Notes under the pieces: model-generated
The model's database searches: none
What the model saw: only the letters and a program-made list of their open reading frames with translations
Told to the model about the DNA's origin: nothing
Made by a program: the position numbers and the translations under genes
Assembly (NCBI GenBank): GCA_013115145.1
Contig: JAAPAO010000110.1
Location: forward strand, 1 to 64,000
Direction of reading: 5' to 3'
DNA length: 64,000 nt
Source of the DNA: Perkinsus chesapeaki
Lineage: Eukaryota > Perkinsozoa > Perkinsida > Perkinsidae
Part shown: piece by piece, positions 1-11,944 of the stretch
Numbering within the stretch: position 1 is the stretch's first letter
Layout: each line of letters starts with the position of its first letter

Positions 1-111
1 TAGCCTAGCGGTTTCTTCTACACAAAAAGATATCTTGGCGAGCGAGAACGGCGGTGAGCCTTCGCACGCCACATGCGAAAATATTCGCGACGCCGAAAAT
101 TGAATGCGCGT

Positions 112-190
112 GTAATTATAATCGATTCCCTAAGAATCGAACCTGTGCCTACTGGATGAAAGTCTACTTCCCTAACCTACTGATCTACAG
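112..190 (-). repeat. tRNA 3'-part relic, possible antisense intron
   Basis: On the minus strand a T-arm core (GGCACAGGTTCGATTCTT) is followed by an AT-rich tail. On the plus strand that tail reads GTAATTATAATC and the segment ends in CTACAG, so the whole block has the shape of a short GT-AG intron in a plus-strand transcript. The host transcript is unknown because it lies at the window edge, upstream of the exchanger start at 395. The shared GGCACAGGTTC core links it to the antisense element at 53250-53294. Confidence 0.45.
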
Positions 191-394
191 CATTTAGCAT
201 TTGGCAAATGTGATATCCGCGTCGCCCGCTACCTTCATTCGAGCACTGAATCAGCAACTCACATGTGATAGTTCCGCTAGCCCGTCGATCACCCTTTGAC
301 AAAACGAGCTCTACAACCCATCATTCTTCACGCAGCTAAAGCACCGGCTTTGATTTAGAAAACGGATTTATCGATCGAGCCGTGTGTTTTGAAC

Positions 395-3300
395 ATGAAA
401 GCCGCCACGCTTCGTTTAACAGTTTACATGTCTTTCGTGGATGATAATGCGGCAACCTATGAGAGTCTCGTGTCCGGTAACTCTGTTTTATTTTCGATTG
501 GACTATTGATTGCCTTTATTTCGGGGTACTCTTAGTCAACCTCAACAGAATCTTGTTAGGTGCTACCTCAGATACCTTGTGAACACCGGGAAGGTTAGAC
601 ATATATCAGAATCGACAGCGAGTGTTATAATTGGCTTTACGATCGGCATAGTAAGGATCACCGTCCCCTCCAGAGAGTCCCGAATATATACTAGAAGTCT
701 TTGTAAAATTTTGGAGTGCATCGCGGTGGCGAACTAACGCGATTCAAAAGCAATGTCGACCAAGCGAATCATGGATGGCTTTATCATCAAAAAATAACAC
801 ATGCTCCTCCTTCAGATAATGAGATTACTAGGGACAGGTGACCGGCAGGCGATGCTAAGCATTAGCGCTGAGCTGTTCTATTTTGTAAGCTGATATCTCC
901 TATGGAGCATTACCAGCTCGTACAGGCACTTTTACCACCTATAATATTCGAGGCTAGTTTCTCTCTTAACATGGAAATGTTCATGAATAATCTAACTTCT
1001 ATTCTAACATTTGCGTTCATCGGTAATAACAAGTACCGAACAGGACATACCAACCCAGTCACACAGGCACAACTATATCAGCCTACGTTACCTCTACTTT
1101 ACTATGGACCTTCTCAACGACCTGGCTAATAGGGCTCAAAAACACCGAAAGTCTGCAGGGCTACTGTATGGCATTCGGCGCCTCAATTTCAAGTACCGCC
1201 CAGCTGCACTCGGGCATTATCGTGTACCCCCAGGCACGGACCCAGTCGCAGTGTTGGCTCTCATGGGAGGCACGAAGTATCGTCCTAATAGGACTTTGCA
1301 TTCCCTAGTATTCGGTGAAAGCGTGCTTAATGACGCAGTGGCTATCGTGCTGTTTGTCAGCCATCAACGTGAGACCGCCTATTTGCCTATTTATGCATTC
1401 ATCTCTTTGTCCATCAGAAGCGTATTTTAGCGGCGCCGCTGACGGAGGAAAGTCGATGAATCCGCTCTTTCACTTCTTAATAGGTAAATATCGAAAGGTC
1501 CCCGGATCCATCCCTGGCTAGAACATTAATATTATCTTCGATCTAGTATGGTTGATATATATACCTATATTAATAAGTTGTACTGGATAGCCTCATCATC
1601 ATAATGTGATTCAGAATGATAATCATAACTTTTAAAACATCGATTGTTTCAACACACCCACCGCACACATGACTTATTTTCCGGGAAAATAAGTTCCAGT
1701 TAAGTTCCAGTTAAGTTTACTTATTTTCCATGAAGGAAAAATTTTCCCCGTCCCGTTAATCCATCGCCTCCTATCTCGCCTACTTGCCCCCAACTCTCAA
1801 CCTTTCAGTTACTCTTGGGTCGATAATATTCGGCGTAATGAGCGGTGCGTTGGTCAGTGCTACATACCGCAAATCGTAAGATTCATGAACTCTTATTGAT
1901 GACTATATTTCCCACAGGTCAGTATGGAAGTTCCCAAAATATGAAATAGGTGGCATGTTCCTCTCCATCTACATCACTTTCTCTCTATCAGAGCTACTCG
2001 GTCTCAGTGGCATTATGGCGATATTCTTCTTCGGATTGGTGAGTCCTACCATATTAGCGTTCGTTACTACTTTATTCCCCTACAGCTGTTGGTTAGAACA
2101 TTTTGACTGAACTCCCGGTAGCGTTTTCAAGTGTAGTCGATTTAGGCTTTAACGCCGACGGATTGCATGCAGCACCGCCTCGTCCCATATCAGATGCTCG
2201 CTCGGTACAATCTACACAACTTATCTCAACCCTCTCAAGTAGCCTCCAAGCTGGTGTTTAAGACCCTTGCATTCTTCTCTGAGAGTCTGGTAACATCTCC
2301 TGCTGTTGATATGCCTTTGAATGAACCCTTCTTAGGTGTTCCTCTATTTGGGTATTGTTGCGTGTATGTCCATTGGTGAGTATCGATGGAACGTTGGATT
2401 GATAGTATTCACTCTTGCATTGATAGTAAGTTTCTCGTTTGATAATAGTATCCTACATCCTGCTTAACATCATCATTCAGAAGGCTCTAGTAGGGTTATA
2501 CTATTACCAATGTATTGCTACTACTTAGTAGTATTATTAACCGCCAGAGGATAGGCAAAGTCTGCCGGCCTTCGTCACGCAATACTCAGTTTCCTTTCCT
2601 GGAAAAGAATGGTATTTCGAAATATCATATCATGGTTTGGTGAGCTGTAGTAGTACTAAAAGCTCTCTCGCCCCGAAGACCATACCATACTTCCGATAGA
2701 TCCACATCGCAGTAGCGTCATATTAATTAGGTATTCGCCAGAGCTTGTAATGTATACCCGTTGTCATGGTTATTAAACCATTTAACCCGGTACCAGCCCA
2801 TCACCATTAACACCCAGATCGTAAGTATCGTTCACCATAGTCCTCACTTACCATCTTCAATAGGTTCTTTGGTTGGCTGGTATACGTGGGGCGATAGCAT
2901 TCGTATTGATGTTGAGAATGCCAACACGACTTGGTGATGAAACCCGAGATGTGTTGGTCACGACAACGATATCGGTAAACTCTTTTCTTCCTCATCATCT
3001 AGTTGCCAGCCGGCCAATCCGCTCGTTATATTGTTTAACACTCTTCACTGACCATGCAGTCATCTGGTATCCGGCAAAATTCCGGAGGAGATGGGATATA
3101 AAATGTTTTCCTATTCCCGAAAGTTTATGGCTCCGAATTCACATTTGCCCTCGTCCCATCCAAGATGGTATTTGCGTTCAGATAATTGTTGTGACAACCC
3201 TCCTAGGTGGCCCACTCGTTGAGCATATAGCAGTTACACTTGGAGAGCTACGCCCAACACAGCCATCAGAAGACCGACTAAAGCAGAATCTGCATTCGGA

Positions 3301-3631
3301 TATGGTACGACAGTGACCTCAAGCATTAGACCATTACCAGCTTCAGGCGAGTGGCATTGGTCGAGCAGGATATTTGCCAACTGAGCTCAGTGAGAGGCTC
3401 AACGATGCCCTCGAATACGTTGATAGAAAATACATACAACAATACTTAGGCGGACCGCCACCACCACAGCACGGTGAGAATACAAGTCATCTCGCTGGTA
3501 TCATGTCGGGTGTTGGATCAGAGCCAACAGAGCGGTTGATTGAGGAGCCTTTGGATATCGGTATTGATACCTATTATCGAGATAATGATGCCAAACGATT
3601 GATGATTGCTCGATCAGTTGTCTTTGAGTAA
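395..3631 (+). CDS. Na+/H+ exchanger (NHE/SLC9, CPA1 family)
   Basis: This is a membrane cation/proton antiporter. I model 15 exons: 395-525, 572-650, 816-884, 917-1022, 1067-1192, 1234-1368, 1418-1483, 1809-1875, 1918-2038, 2194-2289, 2336-2425, 2731-2820, 2864-2974, 3182-3304 and 3347-3631. Together they give 1695 nt (564 aa), an exact multiple of three. Family landmarks appear in order: LLPPIIFEASFSL, STDPVAVLAL with the transport Asp, VFGESVLNDAVAIVLF, NVYPLSWLLN, and AGIRGAIAFVL with the conserved Arg. The tail is hydrophilic and proline-rich (GGPPPPQHGEN). ATG 395 is chosen because it is followed directly by a first membrane segment. Most introns are 32-50 nt. Intron 7 (1484-1808) is longer and holds a tRNA relic and a palindrome. 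The subtype (plasma-membrane or organellar) cannot be told. Confidence 0.93.
1484..1520 (+). repeat. decayed tRNA 3'-part at start of NHE intron 7
   Basis: Directly after the donor (GTAAATAT) comes CGAAAGGTCCCCGGATCC and then ATCCCTGGC. It matches the element in the SMS-like gene intron at 46905 (CGAAAGGTCCCTGGTTCG, then ATCCCCGGC) at most positions, so it looks like an older copy of the same tRNA-derived piece. The T-loop is mutated from TTCGATC to ATCCATC. Confidence 0.55.
1672..1694. repeat. palindrome in NHE intron 7
   Basis: Arms ACTTATTTTCC and GGAAAATAAGT (11 bp, perfect) flank one central base. A third copy of the arm lies at 1719-1729. Between them GTTCCAGTTAA is tandemly repeated. 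Confidence 0.7.
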
Positions 3632-3802
3632 TGATATTATTAATGTATGCCTTTCCAGTAATATCTATCGAGTTAGTATTCATCGGCATTCACTGGCAGC
3701 CCTAACTTGGACATCTTGGAGTGATTAATTTAATTATACCACATTTCCGTCAAATCATAGATCATTAACAACTCTACATAACAATACATGCTAATAATAC
3801 TA

Positions 3803-6800
3803 CTAAAACCGTCCAATACGTTGGCACTGTTTAATCGTTCGTGCTAAAACGTCACGTTCTTCAAATGAAAAGGAATCAAGTGGTGCTTGCAAAGACTCAT
3901 CATAGGTCTGCCTTATAATAGCGAAACCTGGATGAAGGGTCAATCCTGAGGAAGTATAATATATACATAACTTATAGTATGGAAATATCTGCCGGCCCAA
4001 AACCCTTCGACGAATCACCATGGAAAATACACACTTTAGCTCTCAGAAGTGGGAATTTGATGAAGGCTATCCTCTTATTAATGCATTCAAAAATTTTAGA
4101 GCAGTATCCACTCGAAACGCACTGTGTAGATAATAAGATACTTCACCAACCACGACGCCGAGACATCTCACCTGTAGTCCCGAATCCTCCATTCACACAA
4201 GTCGGGCAAGTAAAGCTAGTCGCATCTGGTGACACACCTGCACACTTCTGGTGATACCATTTATCACAAACGTCACAGGTGATCCAGGCATCAGTGTCGG
4301 TATAGAGGGTAGTAACGACGTTACAAATCTCACACATATCAGTATACACCTGCAACGAAAGATACGCACGAAACGGTCGAGGTCGAGGTCGAGTTCCCAC
4401 CGTGGAGAAGTGTCGGCAACACTCCACTATATAGAAGAAGCGCATCTGCAAGGTGTTTCGGATATATCCTTCAACCGGGGGTGCCAGGACAGGATTCTCG
4501 CAGGCTTGTGGCAGCAGAGGAGCGTTAGGCAGGCGGTCTGGGAACTCGAAGATGTCGGTACATCGCTGATTGTGGGTGGCCCAATATTCCTGATAAAAGG
4601 GATAAAGAGCAACAACACAATCGGTAGGGGGTAGTACCAAAGTCCGCCGGTCACCAACCCATGGTCGAGGCCTGGTCCGGTCAAGGCTCAAATTGTGGAC
4701 AAGACACTGAGCGCGAACACGCCAATCAAAGGCCGCTTCAATTATGGTGATGACTCGGTACTCTACGGAGACAGCCAAAGGCAAGCGATCAATCTTGATC
4801 AACGCCTCCTGAGGTGAGGTCCCAAGTTCGATTCGCGGCACGGGCATTTCTTACGAGTAAATCATCGATAGTAACCATCACCAACGGCTTTGTCTCAGCG
4901 CCCTCATCCTCATTGCCTTGCTGCCCCTCTGAGACTTCCGTACTGAGATGGAGCTCCCAGGGTTCGAACTCGCGCAGATCACTAGCCGATACTCGACCTG
5001 AACCAGAATCCCCGAAGCTATCTGGGAGTCGCCTACCTTCACCGCTTGGCGGACGGAGAACTCGAAGCTTCCTCAATATCGTTCTAACACTTCTCATCGT
5101 ACTTCCCACCACCTTCCTCAACTCCCCAATTTCTGGCACCTTCAACCTTAATCGTCTGCTCCATGCTAGAAGGGATATGCAATCAGGAACTGACGCAAAA
5201 TTTGACAATCGGATCTCCAGCGAGCAGCAAGCCACCTGTAGGCTTCGGACTTTGCAGCCTCGCCATCAGCGCACTTTTCTCCGCTCTGCGTTGGTCGGGC
5301 GTTAGAGTACTAAGTACCTGAACGGCAGCAATAACGTGCGCACGCGTGCAGCCATACCGACCCTCCGACGTTTTCTTATTTCCATTTCGACAGGCGGCTC
5401 CACTCTGGAGACTCTAGGAGCATCCCAGGGGGCCAAATCGAGTATTCTCATCGACAATGGTAAAGACTCCGACGGACCTTCCGTCGCCAGTAGCTCTAGA
5501 GCCTTGCTTTTCTTAGAGGGCTTCTTAGGAGGGTAATAAAGCGGTAGGGGGTAGGCATAGTCGGGCACACCGTCGATACCAGGCTGCAGCCGTCCTTGTA
5601 TCAGAGCATCACGGATCGCCAAGTCGATAACATTATCGATCGCTTGATCGATTTCAACATTTTCCTCCACACTATCGCTTGTTACCTTCAAACAGTGGTT
5701 CACCTGATAGCACACAGCGACCTTGATTTTAGAATTTCGCAAAGCGTCTCGGAAAGCAGTACCGATCCATCCGAAACACCACGCGGATATCCCCACTCAA
5801 CGCTACGAGACTCCTCCTCGAGTAGACTTGCTCCAGATTTCGACAACTGCAATCTATGCTCAATCATATGATTATAAGAAGATAGTGATTATTCAGTTGG
5901 TAAGGCGATGAAACAAAGTAATTTCGAGACTGTCCCTGCCGCCCTCCAAAACCGCCCCTCAAGTTGATGCTGTCATACCGCTCCGCTAATTTTCGTCTGC
6001 CACCAGCTCACCTGCAATTCAAGCACAGTTGCCTCCTCAACAGCTCGTTCTAGTTCAGACAGCAGGTGCCCATCACACGTAAAGGCAGCATGTCTGAGCT
6101 CCTCCGGGCATTCTCCAGGACCGTCAGCGAAGCTCTCCTCGGACTAAAACAATACCAACTCCGAGCGCCATCACTCCACCCCAACCTACCCCCGGCGATT
6201 TCAACATTCGTGACGGTGCGTCGACCGAATGGCAAATCTGCCTTGCTCTCTCGAGCGTGCAGTTGGAGTCGGTCAAGGCCTCAGAGAGCTTCGTGTTATC
6301 CGATCGTGCCCGCAGCTCGCGAGACAGCCACTTGTCCGCTCCAGTATAAACAAACAGCTTCTTAGAGGCCGCCAGCAAACTCTGTAGATTCGCTTCAACT
6401 GGATCAATCGGTGCACCTAACCAGTGGATCATTGAAATGACGCGGGTTCGATCCCCGGTCGCACCATTTTCGGCAGTTCCTATCGGTGTTGTTGCTGCTG
6501 CTGTGCCACCACCGCCCGTGATCCTTCTAGTGTAGCTATCCAGTATCGTTTCCATTGACTTCTTCCAATTCTCCTTGGCATCACTAATCTGTCTCGATAA
6601 TGTCCGCCATTCCTCCGCCGATTGAATGAGCTCTCGAGATTTAGTGAACTCCTCATTCTCCATCGACGCCGCCCGTATCACTTCTTCAGCACTTTGCAAT
6701 GACAACCTCCTAATAACAAAGCCGATATAATACAATCTATGTCTAAGACATATACTACACTGCTATTCTCTTTCAGTATAGCATAATAATGTTAATATCA

Positions 6801-9800
6801 CTGCGGAATTGAGAGCCCACAGGGTGACCCAGAAAATGCCATTTTTTTATTTTTGTAGTAAGATGAAAATAAAACTGGTCAATTTATTGAAGTTCAGAAG
6901 CTCTCGAGATCGGATTCAGAATAGTAATAGTGACCAGCCGCACTAAAGCCGATTTCTCCCGAGTTGTGAAGTTATCGTCGAATTATAGGGCCACCTGAGG
7001 CTCTCAATCACCATACCACCGACCACCGAGTGACTTCCCACTGTAACATTATCACATCAGACGAAACATTGAATCCTAGACTGTCCCCATAAAAAGTTAT
7101 TTGATTTACGTCAATAACAGATGCCTCCAAACGCTCCATCCCCACTCACTTTTTCCTAGACCGTCGGCTCTGATAGAACGACAGCCATTGGTCAGCCTCT
7201 CCAGCAGCTTTCAGGAAGCTCTCTTCGACCGCCACCTCCACATCAAAGCTGTCCAATCGTCCCATCAATTTCCGCAACGCTCCCAACGAAAACTCCGTGG
7301 CGGTTGACTCAGAAGATCCAGCAGGAGCAGCTGCTGCCTCCTCCTTCTTAACCAAAAGCTCGCTGACCTCCTGTTGCCATCCTTGGGCTGCCTCCTCAGC
7401 GGCAATCGCACCAGAGATGAACCCGACCTAAACGAGTGCACATCACTGCAGCGTCGTCGTCGCCGAGGGATATAAAGCCTTTAAGATGTATGCTTGGAAC
7501 AGCTTACCTGCATTAGGAAATCTCTCGTAACGAAATCCTTCAGGACCGGATCTTCATCAAGTTCTCGAACGTACTGTGATACCTGTTATATACAAATACA
7601 ACCGACAGATATTGATAGAGTGCCAGAAGGACTTGATCTAATTTCTTTCTAGTGCGTCACTCCTTCGACCAGGCAGACGGGTGCCCTACGTATCGGACAC
7701 CTATACTGTTGCAGGCCCATTGTGATGGGCGGCGGCGATGGTAGATATAATTAAACCAACAACGACCTCAAGATTAACGAATACAGTCGCGTAGAAGTGT
7801 TGTGAATACCATGAATGCTTTCCTATTTCTTCAAAGTAAATAATTCAGTAATTCAGCACCCTCTCTGCGAGTCCTGTTATCTTTGCTACATCTCCTGGAC
7901 ATATACTAGCAGGCAAGTAGTCTCGCAGTAACGTCCAGAGGAGCAGCAAACGGCAAATACTCCTACACCTTACTTCGCTCATTATGGGTTTATTAGTCCC
8001 CTCAATCCTATTCTCCTTTTCATCCCAATGAAACAGCTCTCGGGCACGCCGCTGCCATTCCAGCAAGGCGTTCACTAGGGCTCTCAATGAGCTGAGGGAC
8101 CAATAAATTCTCACGCGCCCCAAAATCATCGCTTCTTACCTTTCGAATGCAGTAACACGCGATTTGGAGGCATCGACCGCTCCCAGGAGCTCCAGCAGTT
8201 GACCGAAAAGCGATGGCTCGGCCTCCTCCTCGGCCTTCCTTTTTTTAGCGTCTTCCTTCTCATCCTTCTTCTCCTCGCTAACGTTCTCCTCTCCTTTCAC
8301 ACCGTCCTGCTCTATCGCCGCCACACGGCACTTCACCATGCGTTGAACAAGCCGCAAGGTCCTCCTTTCAAGCTCGGAATTCTCGGCAATTATACCATCA
8401 ACCTTGGTGATCAGCTCTGGCTCTCGTACCAGAGAACGATCAATGCGCTCAACAACTGCACTTAGTCGCTTCCACGACGCTATTTCAATAGGAACTTTTA
8501 CTCTGAGAGAAACGTCCATGCAAGGATTCGAACCCACGACCTATGCCTGCCTACCTAAGCATGTTACTGCTCGACGACTCCAGCTGTCCAAGGGCCGCAA
8601 TGAGATCCCACTCCCCAGCCCACGTCGATCTTCGCACTATATAGGGTGGGTAGTCCTCATCCAGGGAGGCACTCGCGGACTCCTCCCTCTCCTGGACAAC
8701 GTTGCCCTGCCCATCCCTAGAATTCTTTATATTCCACCTCTCCTGGCAAGTCGGTAACGATTCTATCAATAAGGTGCACGCCTGAGGCAGTAAGGTAGAT
8801 ATATGGAAATGGCTCAAAGTTTGGTCACAAGTTCCACATCAAAACCAATTTGTTGAGAAAATGTCGGTATGAGCTTTCTGTAGCAAACCATCGAGGATAT
8901 CAATTATTCTATTCACTACTTTTCTACGTTTTATCAGCTACTAATTACCAAATATATTAGTAAATCTATGAAGACCTATCCAATGCTTGAGAGTCCCAAC
9001 ACATCCAGAGTAACGAAAATCCAAAGACTTCAACATGTGACAAGTTACCTTTTCAATCTCCAACAGAGCTCTATCGAACTCGCTGGCCTGCTGTGGTATC
9101 GTCTGCGCCGAGGAGATATCGACCAAACGCGGAGAGTCGGAGCCCTCCTCGGCCCTCTGGAGTATCTTCAATCTGCTTGGATAGCTCTCACTGAGCTTTC
9201 TCAATACAGAGGAGTTCATAGGCATCTGAAATAAATAAATAAAAACGCCTGTGGGAATCGAACCCGGGTCGCCTCCATGATAAACTTACATTGCTAACCT
9301 CCTTACGTACATCCCACGCCCATACTTCTTCCCTCATAGCAGTAAGCAGATCCTCCAGCGGCTCCCTTGCCCTCGTTCCCGCAATACCAGTCCGAAGGTA
9401 GTCCATAAAAAAGAAGGACAAAGCTCTCAGCCCTCCGCTCGGCCTCGGGAACTGACAAAGGCAACTTGCACCATTCAAGCGTCGGGAAGGTCTCACCGTA
9501 GCCGCCTCGCTGTCCGTCAACTCCTTCACTCTGGACTCCCATTTATCCACTTCCCCACCTATCTGACGTATCTTTTCATATAGCAAATCATCCCTCAACC
9601 TCAGCTCCCCACCGCTAGCTCTGAGCTCCAGAAATATCTTACAGCTCGGAAGATTCTCCAGATTTTCCCGAATTTCTTTATCATAAAGAGCAACTTGCCA
9701 TCGCAATTCTTCCATAAGATTCTCGACAAATGCCGGTCCGCTCGTCGATCGATTTCCCCCTGCCTTCGGGCTCACCAAAGCCGGCCCCTGCTCATCAATC

Positions 9801-11525
9801 GAAAGCCTGTCACACGCCACACATATCTTTCTAGTGTAACCAATCTCCCATGCCTCCATGGCGGCCTCGGCATGCCTACCCCACTGCTCTCCATCCTCAA
9901 CAGCAACTTTGACTTCACCCAGTATCTTCGACAAGTCCACCGCCTTTGCTATTCCACTTTGCCTTATCTCCTCAAGTAGCAATCGTCCCTCCACAGGAGC
10001 CCTCCTCCTTCCCTGCTCTAGCATCTCTCTACATCTCCTTTCCCATCCCATCCCCCTCCTCAATAGTGACTCCACCTTATGACATACCTCAGGCACCGAC
10101 ACCCTCGGCAGCTCACCGTGCTCTCGCCATAGCTCTCTGAGCCCGCTTGTCGTCAGAGGCCCTCCTACCTCCTCGAGGCCCTCCATGGCCGTCTTCCCCC
10201 CAAGCTGGGCTTGATCGACAGCTATCGCCCTGAGCGCTTTATCAAGCCATCCCCTACCAGCCTCCTGAGCTTTTTCAAGAACCTTCACAATCTCATTATC
10301 CGCTTCATCCCGGAAGCCCTTTGAGTCCAAGTCTTCCAAGAGGCTCTCTACGACATGCAAAGAGATATGACTCTTCTTGCCTCCCAACTTCGACCGTGCT
10401 TTCTGGGACCATTCACCACTCGTGGAGGAGGGAAAGGACTTCTCCTCTCTCCTTGGTGGATTGCCGCTTTCAGCAGCAGCAGCAGCAAGGCACCTTGACC
10501 ATGGATAACAACAAGCAACAATAGGAGAACTTTCACAATAACGACGCACCCGTTCAAAGCTAAATGTTCGACGCCAAGAATACGCTTATCCCCACAATAT
10601 GCTAATTTCAAAGAAAAATTACAGAAAATCGCAGCGAGATATAGACGGAATATTTTGTAGAGTTGGCTCAAGATATCCCCTCATCACATGCATCCTAAGC
10701 AAAGCCTACTTCAATGCAACTTCCGGTATAATCTGCAAGGCCTGTCCTTCCTTAACAAGCTCCTCCATCCTTTCCTCACTCCCCTGAGCCACTCGTGCTT
10801 CAAACCTCTCAGCTGGCAGTATCAAACGATGCAATGCGACAACCTGACTATTATAATATCTTGCACCTTACCATCGCACTTACCTCTGAATGAAGTCCGT
10901 CATATACTTTCTCCAAAACCCTCCCTTCATACCACAACGCTGATGCCTCCGCCAGCCCCACCCGCTTCCCTCCACTCACAATCATACCCACAACTTGCCG
11001 CCATCTCTCCAGCTCCTCAAGGCCTCTACCAACCCCTCGGACCTCTTCAACTGCCCATTGGTTCCTTCGTAAATTTCTACCATTGAGGACGTTACTAATT
11101 CTAGTGCTCTCTTCGAACCAATCCTCTCCTTGTCTCTCCTTAATCGCCATCTCGCCCCCAGTCTTCCGAGCCTCCAACGCGTCCATAACAGCATCAATGT
11201 CAGCCTGCAAGAACGGGCCCGCCGACCCTTCAATGAAAAGAGCATCGCAAAGGCCAGCGGCCAAGTCGGTCAATTCAGGCGTCCGATTCTCCTCATCAGC
11301 TCTCTTAATCTCCTTCCTATCAGCCGCCAGCTTGGCCTTCTCCCTAGGTGGTAGCACTAACGGCACCACCGCCTGGTAGTTGGCCCCAACTCTACAGGAG
11401 TTCTGTGAGCTCCTGTACTGTAGAAATCTCATATTGTGGCTACTCTGCCCAGCATGCTCTGCCGCCTCTATCGAAGTTGTTGATGATGATGAGGTGGATG
11501 ATGAGGTTGCTGTTGTGGTGGCCAT
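3803..11525 (-). CDS. PLU-1-repeat / PHD-finger protein, multi-exon
   Basis: This is a large gene read right to left from ATG 11525 (MATTTATSSST) to the stop at 3803. Exons repeat a helical pattern typical of PLU-1-like regions: a Leu-rich stretch, a short 'LPI' or 'VPE' phrase, then a Trp in a basic helix. Examples are near 4700-4806 (ALIKIDRLPLAV ... AAFDWRVRAQ), 5100-5190, 7150-7440, 8140-8500 and 9290-10540. Near 4160-4300 a PHD finger follows: CEIC, CDVCDKWYHQKC, CPTC, the Cys4-His-Cys3 spacing that binds histone tails. KDM5 demethylases combine these two domains with JmjC, but I see no JmjN, ARID or JmjC here, so this looks like a reader or scaffold of chromatin. A Lys/Glu-rich stretch lies near 8230-8320. 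At least four introns carry tRNA pieces. Not every exon boundary is settled, notably 5300-5900, 7450-8000 and 10540-10710. Confidence 0.7.
4809..4854 (+). repeat. antisense tRNA 3'-part intron, 46 nt
   Basis: This is a phase-0 intron of the minus-strand PLU-1/PHD gene; removing it joins ...IDDLL to EALIKIDRL. On the plus strand it reads AGGTCCCAAGTTCGATTCGC and then GGCACGGGCA, followed by TTTCTTAC. This is T-arm, acceptor strand, discriminator A and a T-rich tail. The complement of that tail, GTAAGAAA, is the host's splice donor. Confidence 0.75.
4954..4992 (-). repeat. sense tRNA 3'-part intron, 39 nt (boundaries uncertain)
   Basis: It contains GCGCGAGTTCGAACCCTGG followed by GAGCTCCA. The only frame-preserving splice I find (donor GTATCGG at 4992, acceptor GGGAG at 4954) joins DSGSGR to LHLSTEVSEG. 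A 55-nt GT...CAG version (4943-4997) breaks the frame, and unspliced reading is also open, so the intron itself is less certain than the others. Outer T-stem pairing has decayed. Confidence 0.5.
5879..5935 (+). repeat. degenerate tRNA-like segment in PLU-1 gene intron
   Basis: On the plus strand ATTCAGTTGGTAAGGCG resembles a D-arm and A box. ATTTCGAGACTG, about 30 nt on, resembles a T-loop. It lies antisense in the intron that ends at the exon SKSGASLLEEESRS. Stems are not well formed; weak case. Confidence 0.25.
6417..6464 (+). repeat. antisense tRNA 3'-part intron, 48 nt
   Basis: The plus strand has GACGCGGGTTCGATCCCC then GGTCGCACCATTTT, an almost intact T-arm plus acceptor strand ending ACCA. 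The host gene runs on the minus strand, where the piece becomes GTGCGACC...TGGTTAG. Splicing restores TAEN-G-APIDPVEANL (phase 1). GTGC occurs at both the donor and the first exon bases after the acceptor, which resembles a short target-site duplication. Being 48 nt, it can also be read through in frame. Confidence 0.75.
8503..8554 (-). repeat. sense tRNA 3'-part intron, 52 nt
   Basis: This is a phase-2 intron of the PLU-1/PHD gene joining SSNML-R to VKVPIEIASW. From the donor it reads GTAGGCAGGCATAGG, then TCGTGGGTTCGAATCC, TTGCATGGACG and TTTCTCTCAG. The inner GGG/CCC base pairs of the T-stem persist and the outer pairs have decayed. The T-rich tail forms the acceptor. Confidence 0.78.
9226..9288 (-). 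repeat. sense tRNA 3'-part intron, 63 nt
   Basis: This is an intron of the PLU-1/PHD gene between VRKEVSN and MPMNSSVLRK (phase 0). It reads GTAAGTTTATC, then GGCGACCCGGGTTCGATTCC and CACAGGCG, followed by TTTTTATTTATTTATTTCAG. The run of T after the tRNA 3' end (a Pol III terminator in a real tRNA gene) is here the pyrimidine tract. Confidence 0.78.
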
Positions 11526-11944
11526 GGTAAGGGGTAACCCTATAGTGACATCAATAGAATTAACGCATCCACAAATCACTTACTACACAGTATGACCCAA
11601 AGCATTCTCTACGGTGAAGGGTAGGTCCACGAAAAGAGACCACAAGATACTAAAGCCGCCCCGTTGCATCGACTACTCAACTTTATAATGTTAACTCCGC
11701 CAGTTTCATTAATGACGCTACGATTAATACTATTTTCCTAGTAGCGAAATGAAATGGTATGGAACCCATACCGACTTCTCAAATAAAATACATTTTCAAC
11801 TGACGTGGACCCTAAAAAAACTATGCAGTCCAACATTTCCGTTACCCATAAACCTTCAGCCATACGAATAGGCTGAGTACCCCCCCCAAGGGTGCTAGTA
11901 AACCCAAGTGATAGTACAGCCACTAACACAATCCCTATCAGAGA

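Noticed and set aside
7630-7740. possible tRNA-like element in the PLU-1 gene (GGTCGAAGGAG)
   Set aside because: No T-loop consensus and no pairing stems; too weak to include with the family.
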